A program made the translations under genes and the position numbers. A stretch of 64,000 bases of DNA. It comes from JAXGMQ01 sp964613055 (GTDB lineage Bacteria; Caldisericota; Caldisericia; JAAYUI01). Below the pieces are notes generated by a model that saw nothing but the letters and a program-made list of their open reading frames with translations, made no database searches and was not told the origin of the DNA. The stretch is taken from contig CAZTGD010000002.1 of the NCBI GenBank assembly GCA_964613055.1, forward strand, positions 1-64,000. Reading direction: 5' to 3'. This document shows, piece by piece, positions 18,207 to 26,888 of this stretch (positions are counted from its first letter, which is position 1; each line of letters opens with the position of its first letter).

Positions 18207-19674
18207 CTTTATACCCCCTTCTTTTAAGGGATTCGATTGCAGACTGGAAGTCGGATTTAATAAACTTTCCTTTGACGGTCATAGATTTCTGATTGCCCCT
18301 TGCAAGGATAGCAACGCAGTCGTCATCTCTTGCAATTGATATTGCATGGTCTATAGCTTCAGGTCTGTGAGGTATCTCAATGTGATCAGCTCCAACATTA
18401 TCAAGGAAATCCGCAAATTGATTGAGTGTGAAGTCTAAGTCCTCTCCTTGAGAAAGACCATATGTCGTGATGGTGAGGTCAGCATATTTTGCAACTATGT
18501 CTGCCATATATTTTCGAGCTTGAAAATCACCGTCACCGACTATGTACAGAATAATATACAGTTTTCCCTGGCAATGCTCCTTTAGGTGTGAAAGCACAAA
18601 CTCAATTGATTTAGCCGTGTTGGCCTTGTCAATAACCACTGGAAAGGGCTGACCCCTTTCAACCCAATTCCATCGACCATTGATTGGTTTGAATGATGTC
18701 ATTCTGGGTAGCATCTCAGCCATATCAAACCCCAAACCATCTAACATGCCTACTGCAGTTAATACGTTTATTGCATTGACAAGTCCAGCAATGGGGAGTT
18801 CCAACTTGTATTCATTCTCAAACGTTGAGATGGCAAGTTTCGAGTTCTTTAACCCAGACTCAAAGTGTTTTATGTGGATGTCACCCTGGTGATGACCAAA
18901 GGTCACTAATCTCTTTTTACCAGCATGTTTCCTAGCCACGTCATAGTAATCATCATCTATATTGAGTACAACTGTTCCAGTTTGTTTTACAAGGTCAACC
19001 GCCATCATCTTGGATGCAACGTAGTTATCAAAACCACGTGAAAGTTTTACATGATGATTATAAGTGATGTTTGATATTGCAACAGTTTCAAATTCATAAC
19101 CAATCAACCTACCTCTTTCCAGTCCAAAATTTGATAACTCTAGAACACCGTATTTGCTACCATGTTCTACCATTGTTTTGAAATAGCTGTCTAATATAGT
19201 AATTGGTGGAGTTGTTTTTGGATTATTTTCATCCCATTCTGTGCTTCTATCTGAACCGGGGAAAATATGTCCAGCAGTGCCAACCAAACCAAGTTCATTA
19301 TCAATACCCCTTAGCATATGTGCCAGCATATGTGTAATCGTTGTCTTCCCATTTGTACCGGTTACGCCGCATAACTGAATTGATTTAGAGGGATATCCGT
19401 TCAGTGCATGCGATAGATTAGCCAAAGCGATTGTTGTGTCCTTAACAACCACAACCGATTTACCAAACCCATTCTCTTCTGATACAGCAACAGGACACCC
19501 TTTTGATAGAGCTTTTTCAATAAAGAGATGACCATCTGTGTGGTCACCCCTTAGAGCAACAAATACAGAGTTTGGTGAAGCTTTCCTAGAATCAAAGATA
19601 ATATCTGAAATGTTGTTATCAGGAACGCTTGGAACGTATATCCCTGCTGATTTGAAAAGCTTACTGATCTTCAA
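18187..19674 (-). CDS. murE: MurE-family ligase with unusual specificity motifs
   Basis: By position between ftsI and murF, and by its Mur-ligase fold, this is the enzyme adding the third amino acid to UDP-MurNAc-dipeptide. It has the N-terminal FDSR, the P-loop GVTGTNGKTT (103-112) and YVASK with Lys222 in the place of the carbamylated lysine. Several MurE hallmarks are altered. The usual EVSSHAL appears as ELSNFGL (179-185), the DHLDYH region as NHHVKLSRGF (206-215) and DYAHTPD as DKANTAK (349-355). The DNPR site that binds diaminopimelate is absent (TYGLSQGE near 404-411) and the late GKGHE is ARGNQK (458-463). The length of 495 aa is normal. The third residue cannot be predicted. It could be a MurE for an unusual diamino acid, or a paralogue with another role. 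Confidence 0.85.
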   Translation of the reverse strand: MKISKLFKSAGIYVPSVPDNNISDIIFDSRKASPNSVFVALRGDHTDGHLFIEKALSKGCPVAVSEENGFGKSVVVVKDTTIALANLSHALNGYPSKSIQLCGVTGTNGKTTITHMLAHMLRGIDNELGLVGTAGHIFPGSDRSTEWDENNPKTTPPITILDSYFKTMVEHGSKYGVLELSNFGLERGRLIGYEFETVAISNITYNHHVKLSRGFDNYVASKMMAVDLVKQTGTVVLNIDDDYYDVARKHAGKKRLVTFGHHQGDIHIKHFESGLKNSKLAISTFENEYKLELPIAGLVNAINVLTAVGMLDGLGFDMAEMLPRMTSFKPINGRWNWVERGQPFPVVIDKANTAKSIEFVLSHLKEHCQGKLYIILYIVGDGDFQARKYMADIVAKYADLTITTYGLSQGEDLDFTLNQFADFLDNVGADHIEIPHRPEAIDHAISIARDDDCVAILARGNQKSMTVKGKFIKSDFQSAIESLKRRGYKDESDRL

Positions 19675-21511
19675 CAGTATCCTCTTTACTATCGATATTT
19701 TCTGGTGAGATTTCCAGCTGGGATAAAACCCTCGGCGCGATCCTTTTAAAGAAAGGTATAGCTACAGTTGACCCCCAGGCAGTTGCACCAATCTTGTATG
19801 GATTCTTAAACATCGATAATATGACTACTTTTCTCTCAGCTGTTGGCTTGGAGGGAACAATGCCAGCGAAGCTGCAATTGAGTTTTTTGTCACTGTATCT
19901 ACCCAGTTTACTGTCCCAAACATGTGACGTACCCGTCTTTCCGGCTACTTCATACCCAGGTACTAATGGATCATCACCATTTTTACCGTACATTCTGGCG
20001 TTGTCTGTGAGTAAAGACAGGGTTCTTTTGGCACTATTGCTGGAGATCACCCTTCTCTCTGGTTCTGGTTCTACAATGACGGACTGACCATTGTTTGGAT
20101 TGTATGTTTGTCTGACAATAATTGGTTTCATCATGATACCTTCATTTGCAATTGTTGCGTATGCTCTAGCCAACTGAAGCAAAGTGGTGTTAACAGATGT
20201 GCCGAATGACATGGCCGGTAGTTCAGTTGCCCATTTTGGTTTGTTGAAGATACCAGAACTGCCTCCCAATTCCCAATCTGGTGCATCTCCAAAACCAAAT
20301 GCCTTTAAACCTTTGTAGAATTTGTCCTTGCCCAGTCTCTGCCCTAAATCAATGAAACCGATATTGCAGGAATTGTTTATTATTCCAAGCAGGTCCTGTG
20401 AACCATGAGCTGTTAGGGGGCAACTGAAACGCTCCCCTTCAATGATTTTTGATCCTTTACAATAGAACTTGGTCCCCTCTGATACCACACCCTCCTCGAG
20501 TCCTACCGCAACAACTGGTCCTTTAAAAACTGAACCCGGTTGGTATCCGATATCTATACACATGTTTCTGTTTCTCAGACCCTCTTCCACTGTTGACCAA
20601 TTGTTAAGATCGAATCGTGGGTACTGAGCCATTGCAAGTACCTCTCCTGTGTTGACATCAGCAACGATACAACACCCACCTTCAGCGTTCCAGTCTGTAC
20701 AAGTCCTTTCCAACTCTTCTTCTGTGATTAGTTGAATTAGATTATCTATTGTAAGGTAAAGATTTATGCCATTGTATACTGGTTCAATGGTAAGGATATT
20801 GCTTGAACCACTATCACTGAGTCTGATGTACTCGCCATTCTTTCCAGCTAGTATTGAGTTGTAAGCTGACTCAATACCCCCCAGTCCTTGATTATCAATA
20901 CCAGTCCATCCAATGAGATTTGAAGCAAGTGTCTTCTCGGGGTAGTTTCTCTGACTGATGCTGTCAAACACAATCCCGTCCAGCTTGAATCTCCTTAATT
21001 CCTCAGCTTTATTTGCATCCACTTTTCTGGCTAGCAATCTGTAGGAAGAACCGCCCTGGATTGCGTTATGTACGAACTTCTCATCTTCAATACCTAGGAT
21101 CTGGCATATCGTCTTTGCCATGCCCGTGCTCGTTTTTACAACATCAGGGTCTGTTTCATATAGTGAAGCAGTAACAGTTGCCACTGAATTGATTATTGGT
21201 TGTAGGTTATCACCTTCAACGTCTGTGAACCAGCCCTTGTTGACTATTCGTCTGGGTTCGCAACCTATATCGTATTTAAGTATGTTAGTAGCTAAAGGGC
21301 AACCGTTTCGATCAAATATCTCTCCCCTTCGTGGATGAATTATTTGTTCAATTCTGTTGTCGTGATTTGATTCCTTCGTCAGAAATTTCCCCACATCGAT
21401 AAATTGAACCTTGAAGAGTTTCATAATAAGTATGAGGAAAAGGACTATCATGACTAAGAGAATCAATCCCAACCTAGCTAGATTTGGCTTGAAATACTCG
21501 TTATTTTTCAT
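19661..21511 (-). CDS. ftsI: FtsI-type class B penicillin-binding protein (septal transpeptidase)
   Basis: This protein cross-links peptidoglycan at the septum. It has one N-terminal membrane helix (residues about 11-31), a pedestal domain starting with RRGEIFDRNG (61-70) and a transpeptidase domain with SVFK (catalytic Ser327), SCN (381-383) and KTG (525-527). The protein is 616 aa; no PASTA domains follow. It overlaps ftsL by 11 bases and murE by 14, in the common order rsmH-ftsL-ftsI-murE-murF. Confidence 0.94.
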   Translation of the reverse strand: MKNNEYFKPNLARLGLILLVMIVLFLILIMKLFKVQFIDVGKFLTKESNHDNRIEQIIHPRRGEIFDRNGCPLATNILKYDIGCEPRRIVNKGWFTDVEGDNLQPIINSVATVTASLYETDPDVVKTSTGMAKTICQILGIEDEKFVHNAIQGGSSYRLLARKVDANKAEELRRFKLDGIVFDSISQRNYPEKTLASNLIGWTGIDNQGLGGIESAYNSILAGKNGEYIRLSDSGSSNILTIEPVYNGINLYLTIDNLIQLITEEELERTCTDWNAEGGCCIVADVNTGEVLAMAQYPRFDLNNWSTVEEGLRNRNMCIDIGYQPGSVFKGPVVAVGLEEGVVSEGTKFYCKGSKIIEGERFSCPLTAHGSQDLLGIINNSCNIGFIDLGQRLGKDKFYKGLKAFGFGDAPDWELGGSSGIFNKPKWATELPAMSFGTSVNTTLLQLARAYATIANEGIMMKPIIVRQTYNPNNGQSVIVEPEPERRVISSNSAKRTLSLLTDNARMYGKNGDDPLVPGYEVAGKTGTSHVWDSKLGRYSDKKLNCSFAGIVPSKPTAERKVVILSMFKNPYKIGATAWGSTVAIPFFKRIAPRVLSQLEISPENIDSKEDTVEDQ

Positions 21512-21815
21512 ATGGCCAGTATCTTGGGTGAGGTAAAGCTTTGTAGGATTCCGGTTCTTTCATCCCAAGCGTTTCTTTTGCTTTTTGTTTAACGTCAGCC
21601 AAGGAAAGTTGATCCTTCCTCTCCTTCAAAGCCGCAAGCTGTTCACTCAGAGTCTGTATCTGCTCTTCTTTTTGACTGTTTAGCTTATCCAACTTGAGTA
21701 CTCTCTGAGTTTGTAACGTGTAAAAAGTTATGTATGTGATTATCATCAACACGATGAAGGTCCAAACGATACCAGCTGGAATTTTTCTCCTCTTTTTTCG
21801 TCTGATCCTAGCCAT
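21501..21815 (-). CDS. ftsL: FtsL-like division protein
   Basis: A 104-aa bitopic membrane protein: a very basic N-terminus (ARIRRKKRRKI), one membrane helix (about 17-32) and a charged coiled coil (about 33-75). This is the FtsL/DivIC pattern of a scaffold that links FtsB and FtsI at the septum. Sequence is poorly conserved in this family; the assignment rests mainly on position between rsmH and ftsI. The ATG follows AAGGAGAG and overlaps the rsmH end by 8 bases. Confidence 0.8.
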   Translation of the reverse strand: MARIRRKKRRKIPAGIVWTFIVLMIITYITFYTLQTQRVLKLDKLNSQKEEQIQTLSEQLAALKERKDQLSLADVKQKAKETLGMKEPESYKALPHPRYWPYEK

Positions 21816-22722
21816 AGACTCTCCTTATAGCGCGTAGTTTTGCTGACCGTGATGCTCTGTTTGATATCATTTCTTCATCGCTTGGACAAATTGGTTTTTT
21901 CGTGAGAATAACGTACTCTTCAGGGTTAGTATTCTTGAAGCTGTATTTAACGATTCTGTCCTCAAGAGAATGGTAAGAGATTATAACCAGTGTGCCCCCT
22001 GGCATCAAGCATTCAAGACAATCAGGTATGGCATCTTCTAGGTGACGGAGTTCGTTGTTAACGAGTATTCTGAAGGCTTGAAAGCTTCTGGTTGCGGGAT
22101 TGATCCGACTCCTGCCCATGTATGCTTTTGTTATTATTTCTACAAGTTTATCTGTGTTTTCTATCCTTACCTTTCTACGTGTTGATACAATTGCCTTTGC
22201 GATCCTTCGGGATTGTCTTTCCTCGCCATACTTCCAGAGTACATCGGATATTTCATTTTCAGTCATTGAATTGACGTAATAACTGGCAGGGAAGCCCTTT
22301 GATGTATTCAGTCTCATATCCAACGGTTGATTGTCTGAGAAGGTTATGCCCCTCTTGAGTCCTTTGATATGAGCCATTGATATGCCCAGATCAAGTAGTA
22401 TGCCATCAACTCCATTTATACCAATACTGGCAAGAGTGTTCTTAATATCGCTGTAGTTGGAATGAATGAATTCAACTCTACTGGAAAAGTTAGAAAGATT
22501 CAGTTTCGCCATTGAAAGCATGTCTGAGTCGGCATCAAAACAAATAACTCGACAGTCTGCATTCTCCAGAAATATCCTGCTATGTCCACCTTCGCCTGTG
22601 GTCCCGTCCACAATAACACTATAGCACTTGGGGTGGATGAATTCCATCACCTCTGTCGTCATCACCGGTGTATGGTGACGTTCCAGGTGGTCTGTAAGCC
22701 GGGTTCTGTCGTGTGCTGTCAT
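21808..22722 (-). CDS. rsmH: RsmH (MraW), 16S rRNA C1402 N4-methyltransferase
   Basis: RsmH methylates C1402 of 16S rRNA with SAM. Visible motifs are HTPVM near the start, the SAM-binding DGTTGEGGHS, DGILLDLGIS, PLDMR and SYHSLEDRIVK. The start is uncertain. The conserved HTPV motif lies upstream of the GTG (22665) and ATG (22662). The only standard start before it is the ATG at 22722, which has no Shine-Dalgarno and lies inside the conserved 3' part of RNase P RNA (22680-23007). A CTG at 22686 is another option. Up to 43 bases are therefore shared with rnpB. It is the first gene of the cell-wall block; no mraZ precedes it. Confidence 0.92.
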   Translation of the reverse strand: MTAHDRTRLTDHLERHHTPVMTTEVMEFIHPKCYSVIVDGTTGEGGHSRIFLENADCRVICFDADSDMLSMAKLNLSNFSSRVEFIHSNYSDIKNTLASIGINGVDGILLDLGISMAHIKGLKRGITFSDNQPLDMRLNTSKGFPASYYVNSMTENEISDVLWKYGEERQSRRIAKAIVSTRRKVRIENTDKLVEIITKAYMGRSRINPATRSFQAFRILVNNELRHLEDAIPDCLECLMPGGTLVIISYHSLEDRIVKYSFKNTNPEEYVILTKKPICPSDEEMISNRASRSAKLRAIRRVYG

Positions 22723-23007
22723 TTATCTATTGCGGTTTACCCGAGGAGTCGAACGAGCAATCCTTTGCCTCCACCTATTTAACCTTGCACCAGATGGGGT
22801 TTACCTAGCCGCCGTGTCACCACGACGCTGGTGAGCTCTTACCTCGCCTTTTCAACCTTACCACGTAAACGGTGGCGGTATGTTTTCTGTGGCACTTTCC
22901 CTGGGGTCACCCCCGCTGGCAATTAGTCCAGCATCCTGCTCTGTGGTGCCCGGACTTTCCTCCCTCAAACCGACTGGTTCGAGAGCGACCGCACGTCCAC
23001 CTGGAAC
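22680..23007 (-). ncRNA. rnpB: RNase P RNA (catalytic RNA of RNase P)
   Basis: On the minus strand the conserved 5' core GAGGAAAGTCCGGGC and the 3' core ACAGAACCCGGCTTA are both present. Terminal helix P1 is perfect: GTTCCAGGTGG (23007-22997) pairs with CCACCTGGAAC (22690-22680). Internal blocks typical of bacterial type A RNA are visible, such as AGGGAAAGTGCCACAGAAAA and GGTAAACCCCATCTGGTGCAAGG. The ~328-base RNA matures tRNA 5' ends together with RnpA, which is not in the window. Its own promoter predicts a start exactly at the P1 5' end. Confidence 0.97.
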
Positions 23008-23013
23008 AACAGG

Positions 23014-23042
23014 ATTGTACGCGCCCATTCGATACAAAGCAA
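23014..23042 (-). promoter_or_regulatory. Promoter of rnpB
   Basis: On the minus strand the -35 TTGCTT (23042-23037) and -10 TACAAT (23019-23014) are 17 bases apart. The first base of helix P1 (23007) lies 7 bases after the -10, which matches a normal transcription start. Confidence 0.7.
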
Positions 23043-23053
23043 CTGTTGTTTAG

Positions 23054-23656
23054 TTACCTAAGTTCTTTTACTGCAGAGCTGAAGTTATCGTAGAAATCCT
23101 CTCTGTATCCACTCTGGTCAATGTATTTCTCGCCGTTGGGTTTGAGTAGGATGAGGTAAGGAATACCTTGAACCTTATAATTCCTCATCACCGATTGATC
23201 CCGGTCAACCAGGAACTTCCAGTTCGCATTCATTTCCTGTTTGTTGCTTCGTGCAACATCAGCGCTTTCACCTGTGTTTATAGATAGTACGGTTACTTCT
23301 TTCCTGTAATCGTTATAGAGCCGATTCAATTCTGGCGCTTGCACATGACACCATTTACACCATGAGGCTGTGAAGTCCAGTAGAATTGGTTTACCAGCGA
23401 AGTCTGATAGGCTGTAGGTGTTGCCTTCGGTGTCGGGCAGTGTGAAATCAATAGCTTTTTGTGAAAGCTCAATACTATTGGTATTTGCGCCTTCTCCCCA
23501 TGGGATAAAGACAACTGTTATGATTGCAATACCAACCACAATGATACTTGCCAGTAGAATTGTGAACAAACGGTTATTCTTACTTTTTCTATTCTTTTCG
23601 TCAACCTTTTTCCTTAGAATCATCCTTGCCTTGTTACTCAACTTCTTCTTTGACAT
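23054..23656 (-). CDS. Membrane-anchored TlpA/ResA-type thioredoxin
   Basis: A 200-aa protein with a basic N-terminus, one membrane helix (about 31-51) and an extracytoplasmic thioredoxin domain. The redox motif is WCKWC (Cys100, Cys103). Related TlpA/ResA proteins reduce disulfides of exported proteins such as apocytochromes; no cytochrome-maturation genes are present here, so the substrate is unknown. The ATG directly follows the stop codon of the DUF4097 gene (TAAATG), so the two are coupled. Confidence 0.88.
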   Translation of the reverse strand: MSKKKLSNKARMILRKKVDEKNRKSKNNRLFTILLASIIVVGIAIITVVFIPWGEGANTNSIELSQKAIDFTLPDTEGNTYSLSDFAGKPILLDFTASWCKWCHVQAPELNRLYNDYRKEVTVLSINTGESADVARSNKQEMNANWKFLVDRDQSVMRNYKVQGIPYLILLKPNGEKYIDQSGYREDFYDNFSSAVKELR

Positions 23657-25021
23657 TTACTGCTCCGAGTCGGTGATGTCAATATCACCAGAGGTTGTTT
23701 TAATTACCATTCTACACTCTCCACTGCCAATAACAAATCTGTTCTGATCATACTCAATCTTAGAGTCGGATACATCTGACAGTTTGATATCGATGTCGCC
23801 AGTTGTTGTGGTGATCTCACCGTTGATTGCATTTGAAGTAATTTCTGTTGCTTTTGCAATACGCACATCAATATTCCCTGATACGGTTCTCAACTCCACC
23901 GCACCTTTATCAGACTGAAATCTGTGGATATCAATATCTCCCGAAACTGTTTTAATGCTTGTAACTGCATTGTTGACGAGATTTCTTACCTCAACAGAAC
24001 CTGATGTTGATTGAATGGTAGTGTTATCCAATATTTCATCACACTTAATATCACTAGAGGTTGTATTCACATTCAATGAGCTGACCTGCCCGATAAACAC
24101 ATCACCCGATGTTGTTTGAATATCGAGTTCTCCAGCTTCAGATATCTCGATATTTCCACTTGAATTATTTATGTCACCATTTGTAACATGGTCGCACCTT
24201 ATATCACCTGATATTGTTCTTATCGCAGTTTGCCCCAGCAGTCTTTCAGCAGTAAAATCGCCACTGCCAATATTCTTTAATTCAATATCTCCCATCCATT
24301 CACCTTCAAGTGTAAAGGAATTAGCAAAATGTGGGAACTGTATCGATGATTCGGGATTGATATGAAAGTCAAGAGATAAAATGAAATGTTTTCCCATCAT
24401 ATCGGGATCTTCAACGGACAGGGTTCCGTCATCTCGAAGGTCAACAATTGGCTTGGGTTCCTCCGAAAACTCCATGTCAGACATAACGCCGATGCTATAA
24501 TCGATTATTTGATTATTAGCACTGGAGATAAATCTAATTTCAATACCGTCCAATTGATTGTTGTACATTGAAAAACTAACATTGTTGAATGATTCATTGA
24601 TATCGATTGTTCCATTGAATGTTTGTTTGACTTCATCCAATTGGAGTTTTTTCCACTCGTTACTGAAGTATTTACCAATGTTGTTTAGAGACATCTCAAT
24701 CGGTTGCTCGTTTATATCCAGCAGGATTCTTGTTTGTGTCCCTGTTTGCCCCACTGAAGAACCCAGAAGGATGATTATGAGAATGAGTGAAATCATCGAA
24801 ACACCGGCATATTTTACACCATTACTGACCAGAATTATGTTCAATCCAATGCCGACGAGGACAAGTGGCCACAGTCTCCAGAAGTAGGGCAGGTATCCAA
24901 AATTAATGATACCAATATTGCCTAGGAGGAATATGAGACCCAAGAGAACAATATTCATACCTGTGATTATACCACCAACGTTGAAACCTTTGTTATTCCT
25001 GAAATTATTATTCTTATCCAT
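23657..25021 (-). CDS. DUF4097-type beta-helix protein with N-terminal membrane segments
   Basis: A 454-aa protein. The first ~85 residues hold three to four hydrophobic helices in the LiaF/DUF5668 style. The C-terminal half is a DUF4097-like beta-solenoid with repeated short TxSGDI units (e.g. TTSGDV, TVSGDI, TTTGDI). Proteins of this layout in Firmicutes (LiaF/LiaX-like) sense or signal envelope stress. The neighbouring histidine kinase upstream makes a regulatory or envelope-sensing role plausible, but that is inference. A 67-base gap separates it from the kinase gene; the start follows AAGGTGAAG. Confidence 0.78.
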   Translation of the reverse strand: MDKNNNFRNNKGFNVGGIITGMNIVLLGLIFLLGNIGIINFGYLPYFWRLWPLVLVGIGLNIILVSNGVKYAGVSMISLILIIILLGSSVGQTGTQTRILLDINEQPIEMSLNNIGKYFSNEWKKLQLDEVKQTFNGTIDINESFNNVSFSMYNNQLDGIEIRFISSANNQIIDYSIGVMSDMEFSEEPKPIVDLRDDGTLSVEDPDMMGKHFILSLDFHINPESSIQFPHFANSFTLEGEWMGDIELKNIGSGDFTAERLLGQTAIRTISGDIRCDHVTNGDINNSSGNIEISEAGELDIQTTSGDVFIGQVSSLNVNTTSSDIKCDEILDNTTIQSTSGSVEVRNLVNNAVTSIKTVSGDIDIHRFQSDKGAVELRTVSGNIDVRIAKATEITSNAINGEITTTTGDIDIKLSDVSDSKIEYDQNRFVIGSGECRMVIKTTSGDIDITDSEQ

Positions 25022-25088
25022 AGGTCTTCACCTTCTTTCTACTGTACACCTATACGTGCAATATAAGACACATCATAGACGGTTTTGT

Positions 25089-26888
25089 TTATCCATGTAG
25101 TAGTCTGACTGTGAATGTAGTGCCGCTTATATCGGAAGCAAACGATATCATGCCTCCATGAGCCTTGACTATCTCATCGCAGATAGACAAACCAAGTCCC
25201 GTCCCCTCAGCTTTTGTGGTGAAGAATGGAGTGAAGATCATCATGGCGTCTTCTTCTGAAATCCCCTTGCCGGTATCGGCAATCTCCGCTACCTGCCAGT
25301 TGCTGTCTGAGTATGATTTTACTCTTATGTATCCACCATCAGCCATCGAGTCTCTTGCATTGATTATGAGGTTTAATATTACCTGGTAAATTCGTTTTTC
25401 ATCAATATTAGTCCATGCATTCGGTGAAAGATCAGCCTCTACCTTAATGTCGGATTCCTTTAGGTTGATCTCTTCGCTGGTCAACACATCTTTGATTATC
25501 TTACTGAGATCAACCCTATTTCTAACGAGTGGTTTTTGCTTTACTGTTGACAAGAGATCGCTGACAAGGGATTCAAGCCTTTCCACTTCCTTGTCTATCC
25601 TGGCAACATATCTCTTTTCATTCGATTCTTTGAGCTTTGAACTCAGCAGTTGCACAAAACCCTTGATCGATGTCAGTGGGTTTCTAACCTCGTGTGCTAT
25701 ACCCGATGTAAACAAACCCAGCCTGGCAAGTGATGCTGATCTTTCCGATTCAAGCGTGTTGATTACGGACTCTGTCACATCTGAGATGGCGAGGATGGCT
25801 TCTTTCTTTTCACCGAGATCAACTGGTATTGCACGCATGTTGTAGTATCTTTGTCCATGAACGGATTTCAGTCTAATTGCTCCACTGCTCCATAGAGACC
25901 TTGATATGGTAATCGATTGAAGGTTTTCCTTTGCTGTAGTTCCAATCTCTCCAAGTGACTCAATTCTGTTCCCAACGACCTCGCTTCGTTTGAGCCCGGC
26001 TATATTCAGCATGGATGGATTGACTTCCAGTATGTTCAAATTCGAATCAAGAACTGCTATGCCGGTGCCGACAGAATCAAGAACCCTCTCAGACCTGCTC
26101 TTGGATTGAAGCAAGTCGAGTGCTAATCTGTTAGCTGTGTCGGCAATCTCTCCCAATTCCCCAGATATCCTGGGGATGGGTCTATGAAGATCCTTTGCCA
26201 GGTGTGAAATGCCTGTTTTCACCTTTACTATGCCAGATGAAAGGTTCAGTCCCAGCATCAAAGCGGTTATAACGCCCAGTATTATAGTTATCAGGATAGA
26301 GAACCATATGGAATTCTCTATTGAGTCAAGGTCATGATCCAATTCCCTGTAGGATTGAGAGGCGTATGCAAGCACCAATGGTGGATTCCAATCGACATCA
26401 TCACCCAGGTTGTTGCTAACAAACAGCTCTGGATCATCTGGATAGATCAGTTTGAGTTTTATTTGCCTTGGGTACCATGTAGTCTTAAAACTGTCAACAT
26501 GGCTGATAAGGCTGTTTGATCGGATGGATGGATCACCTATGCTTACAAAACCAATAGATGAAGAGTCATAAGAGGTAACAATCTTGTCTGCAATCTCTGC
26601 AGATGGTGTCTCCCATGTTGTATCGATGCGATTATCAACCAGTTCTGATGTGGGCTTCCCTCCCATTGAAGGCAGATTACAGATGATACTTTCAATCTTT
26701 AGTAGAAAACTCTCTGGTAACTGCGAAGTAACGTACTCTAGTTTCTCTGAACGTTCTGACAAAAGGGTTTGTCTTGCTTTATCCGATGCTACAAAGCGAA
26801 ATACGAATGCACCGATTATGATGAACAACACCAGAAATATTACGATCTGAACGCGAATTGAACTGAGAAACGAGATGAGACGATTTAT
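25089..26888 (-). CDS. Sensor histidine kinase (PAS, HisKA, HATPase), possible AUA start
   Basis: The protein has an N-terminal membrane helix, an extracytoplasmic sensor region (~150 residues), a second helix, a HAMP-like linker, a PAS domain (starts near SVGTGIAVLDSN), and HisKA with the phospho-accepting His in GIAHEVRNP (about residue 399). The HATPase has the N box (NLIINARDSM), DTGKGIS, FFTTKAEGTGLGL and a late CDEIVKAHGG. This is the NtrB-like family; the partner regulator is not in the window. The first GTG (26831) would cut into the first helix and has no Shine-Dalgarno. In the same frame an ATA at 26888-26886 lies 7 bases after a perfect GGAGG and overlaps the pfp stop (ATAA); I use it as the start, as a hypothesis. 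Confidence 0.88.
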   Translation of the reverse strand: MNRLISFLSSIRVQIVIFLVLFIIIGAFVFRFVASDKARQTLLSERSEKLEYVTSQLPESFLLKIESIICNLPSMGGKPTSELVDNRIDTTWETPSAEIADKIVTSYDSSSIGFVSIGDPSIRSNSLISHVDSFKTTWYPRQIKLKLIYPDDPELFVSNNLGDDVDWNPPLVLAYASQSYRELDHDLDSIENSIWFSILITIILGVITALMLGLNLSSGIVKVKTGISHLAKDLHRPIPRISGELGEIADTANRLALDLLQSKSRSERVLDSVGTGIAVLDSNLNILEVNPSMLNIAGLKRSEVVGNRIESLGEIGTTAKENLQSITISRSLWSSGAIRLKSVHGQRYYNMRAIPVDLGEKKEAILAISDVTESVINTLESERSASLARLGLFTSGIAHEVRNPLTSIKGFVQLLSSKLKESNEKRYVARIDKEVERLESLVSDLLSTVKQKPLVRNRVDLSKIIKDVLTSEEINLKESDIKVEADLSPNAWTNIDEKRIYQVILNLIINARDSMADGGYIRVKSYSDSNWQVAEIADTGKGISEEDAMMIFTPFFTTKAEGTGLGLSICDEIVKAHGGMISFASDISGTTFTVRLLHG

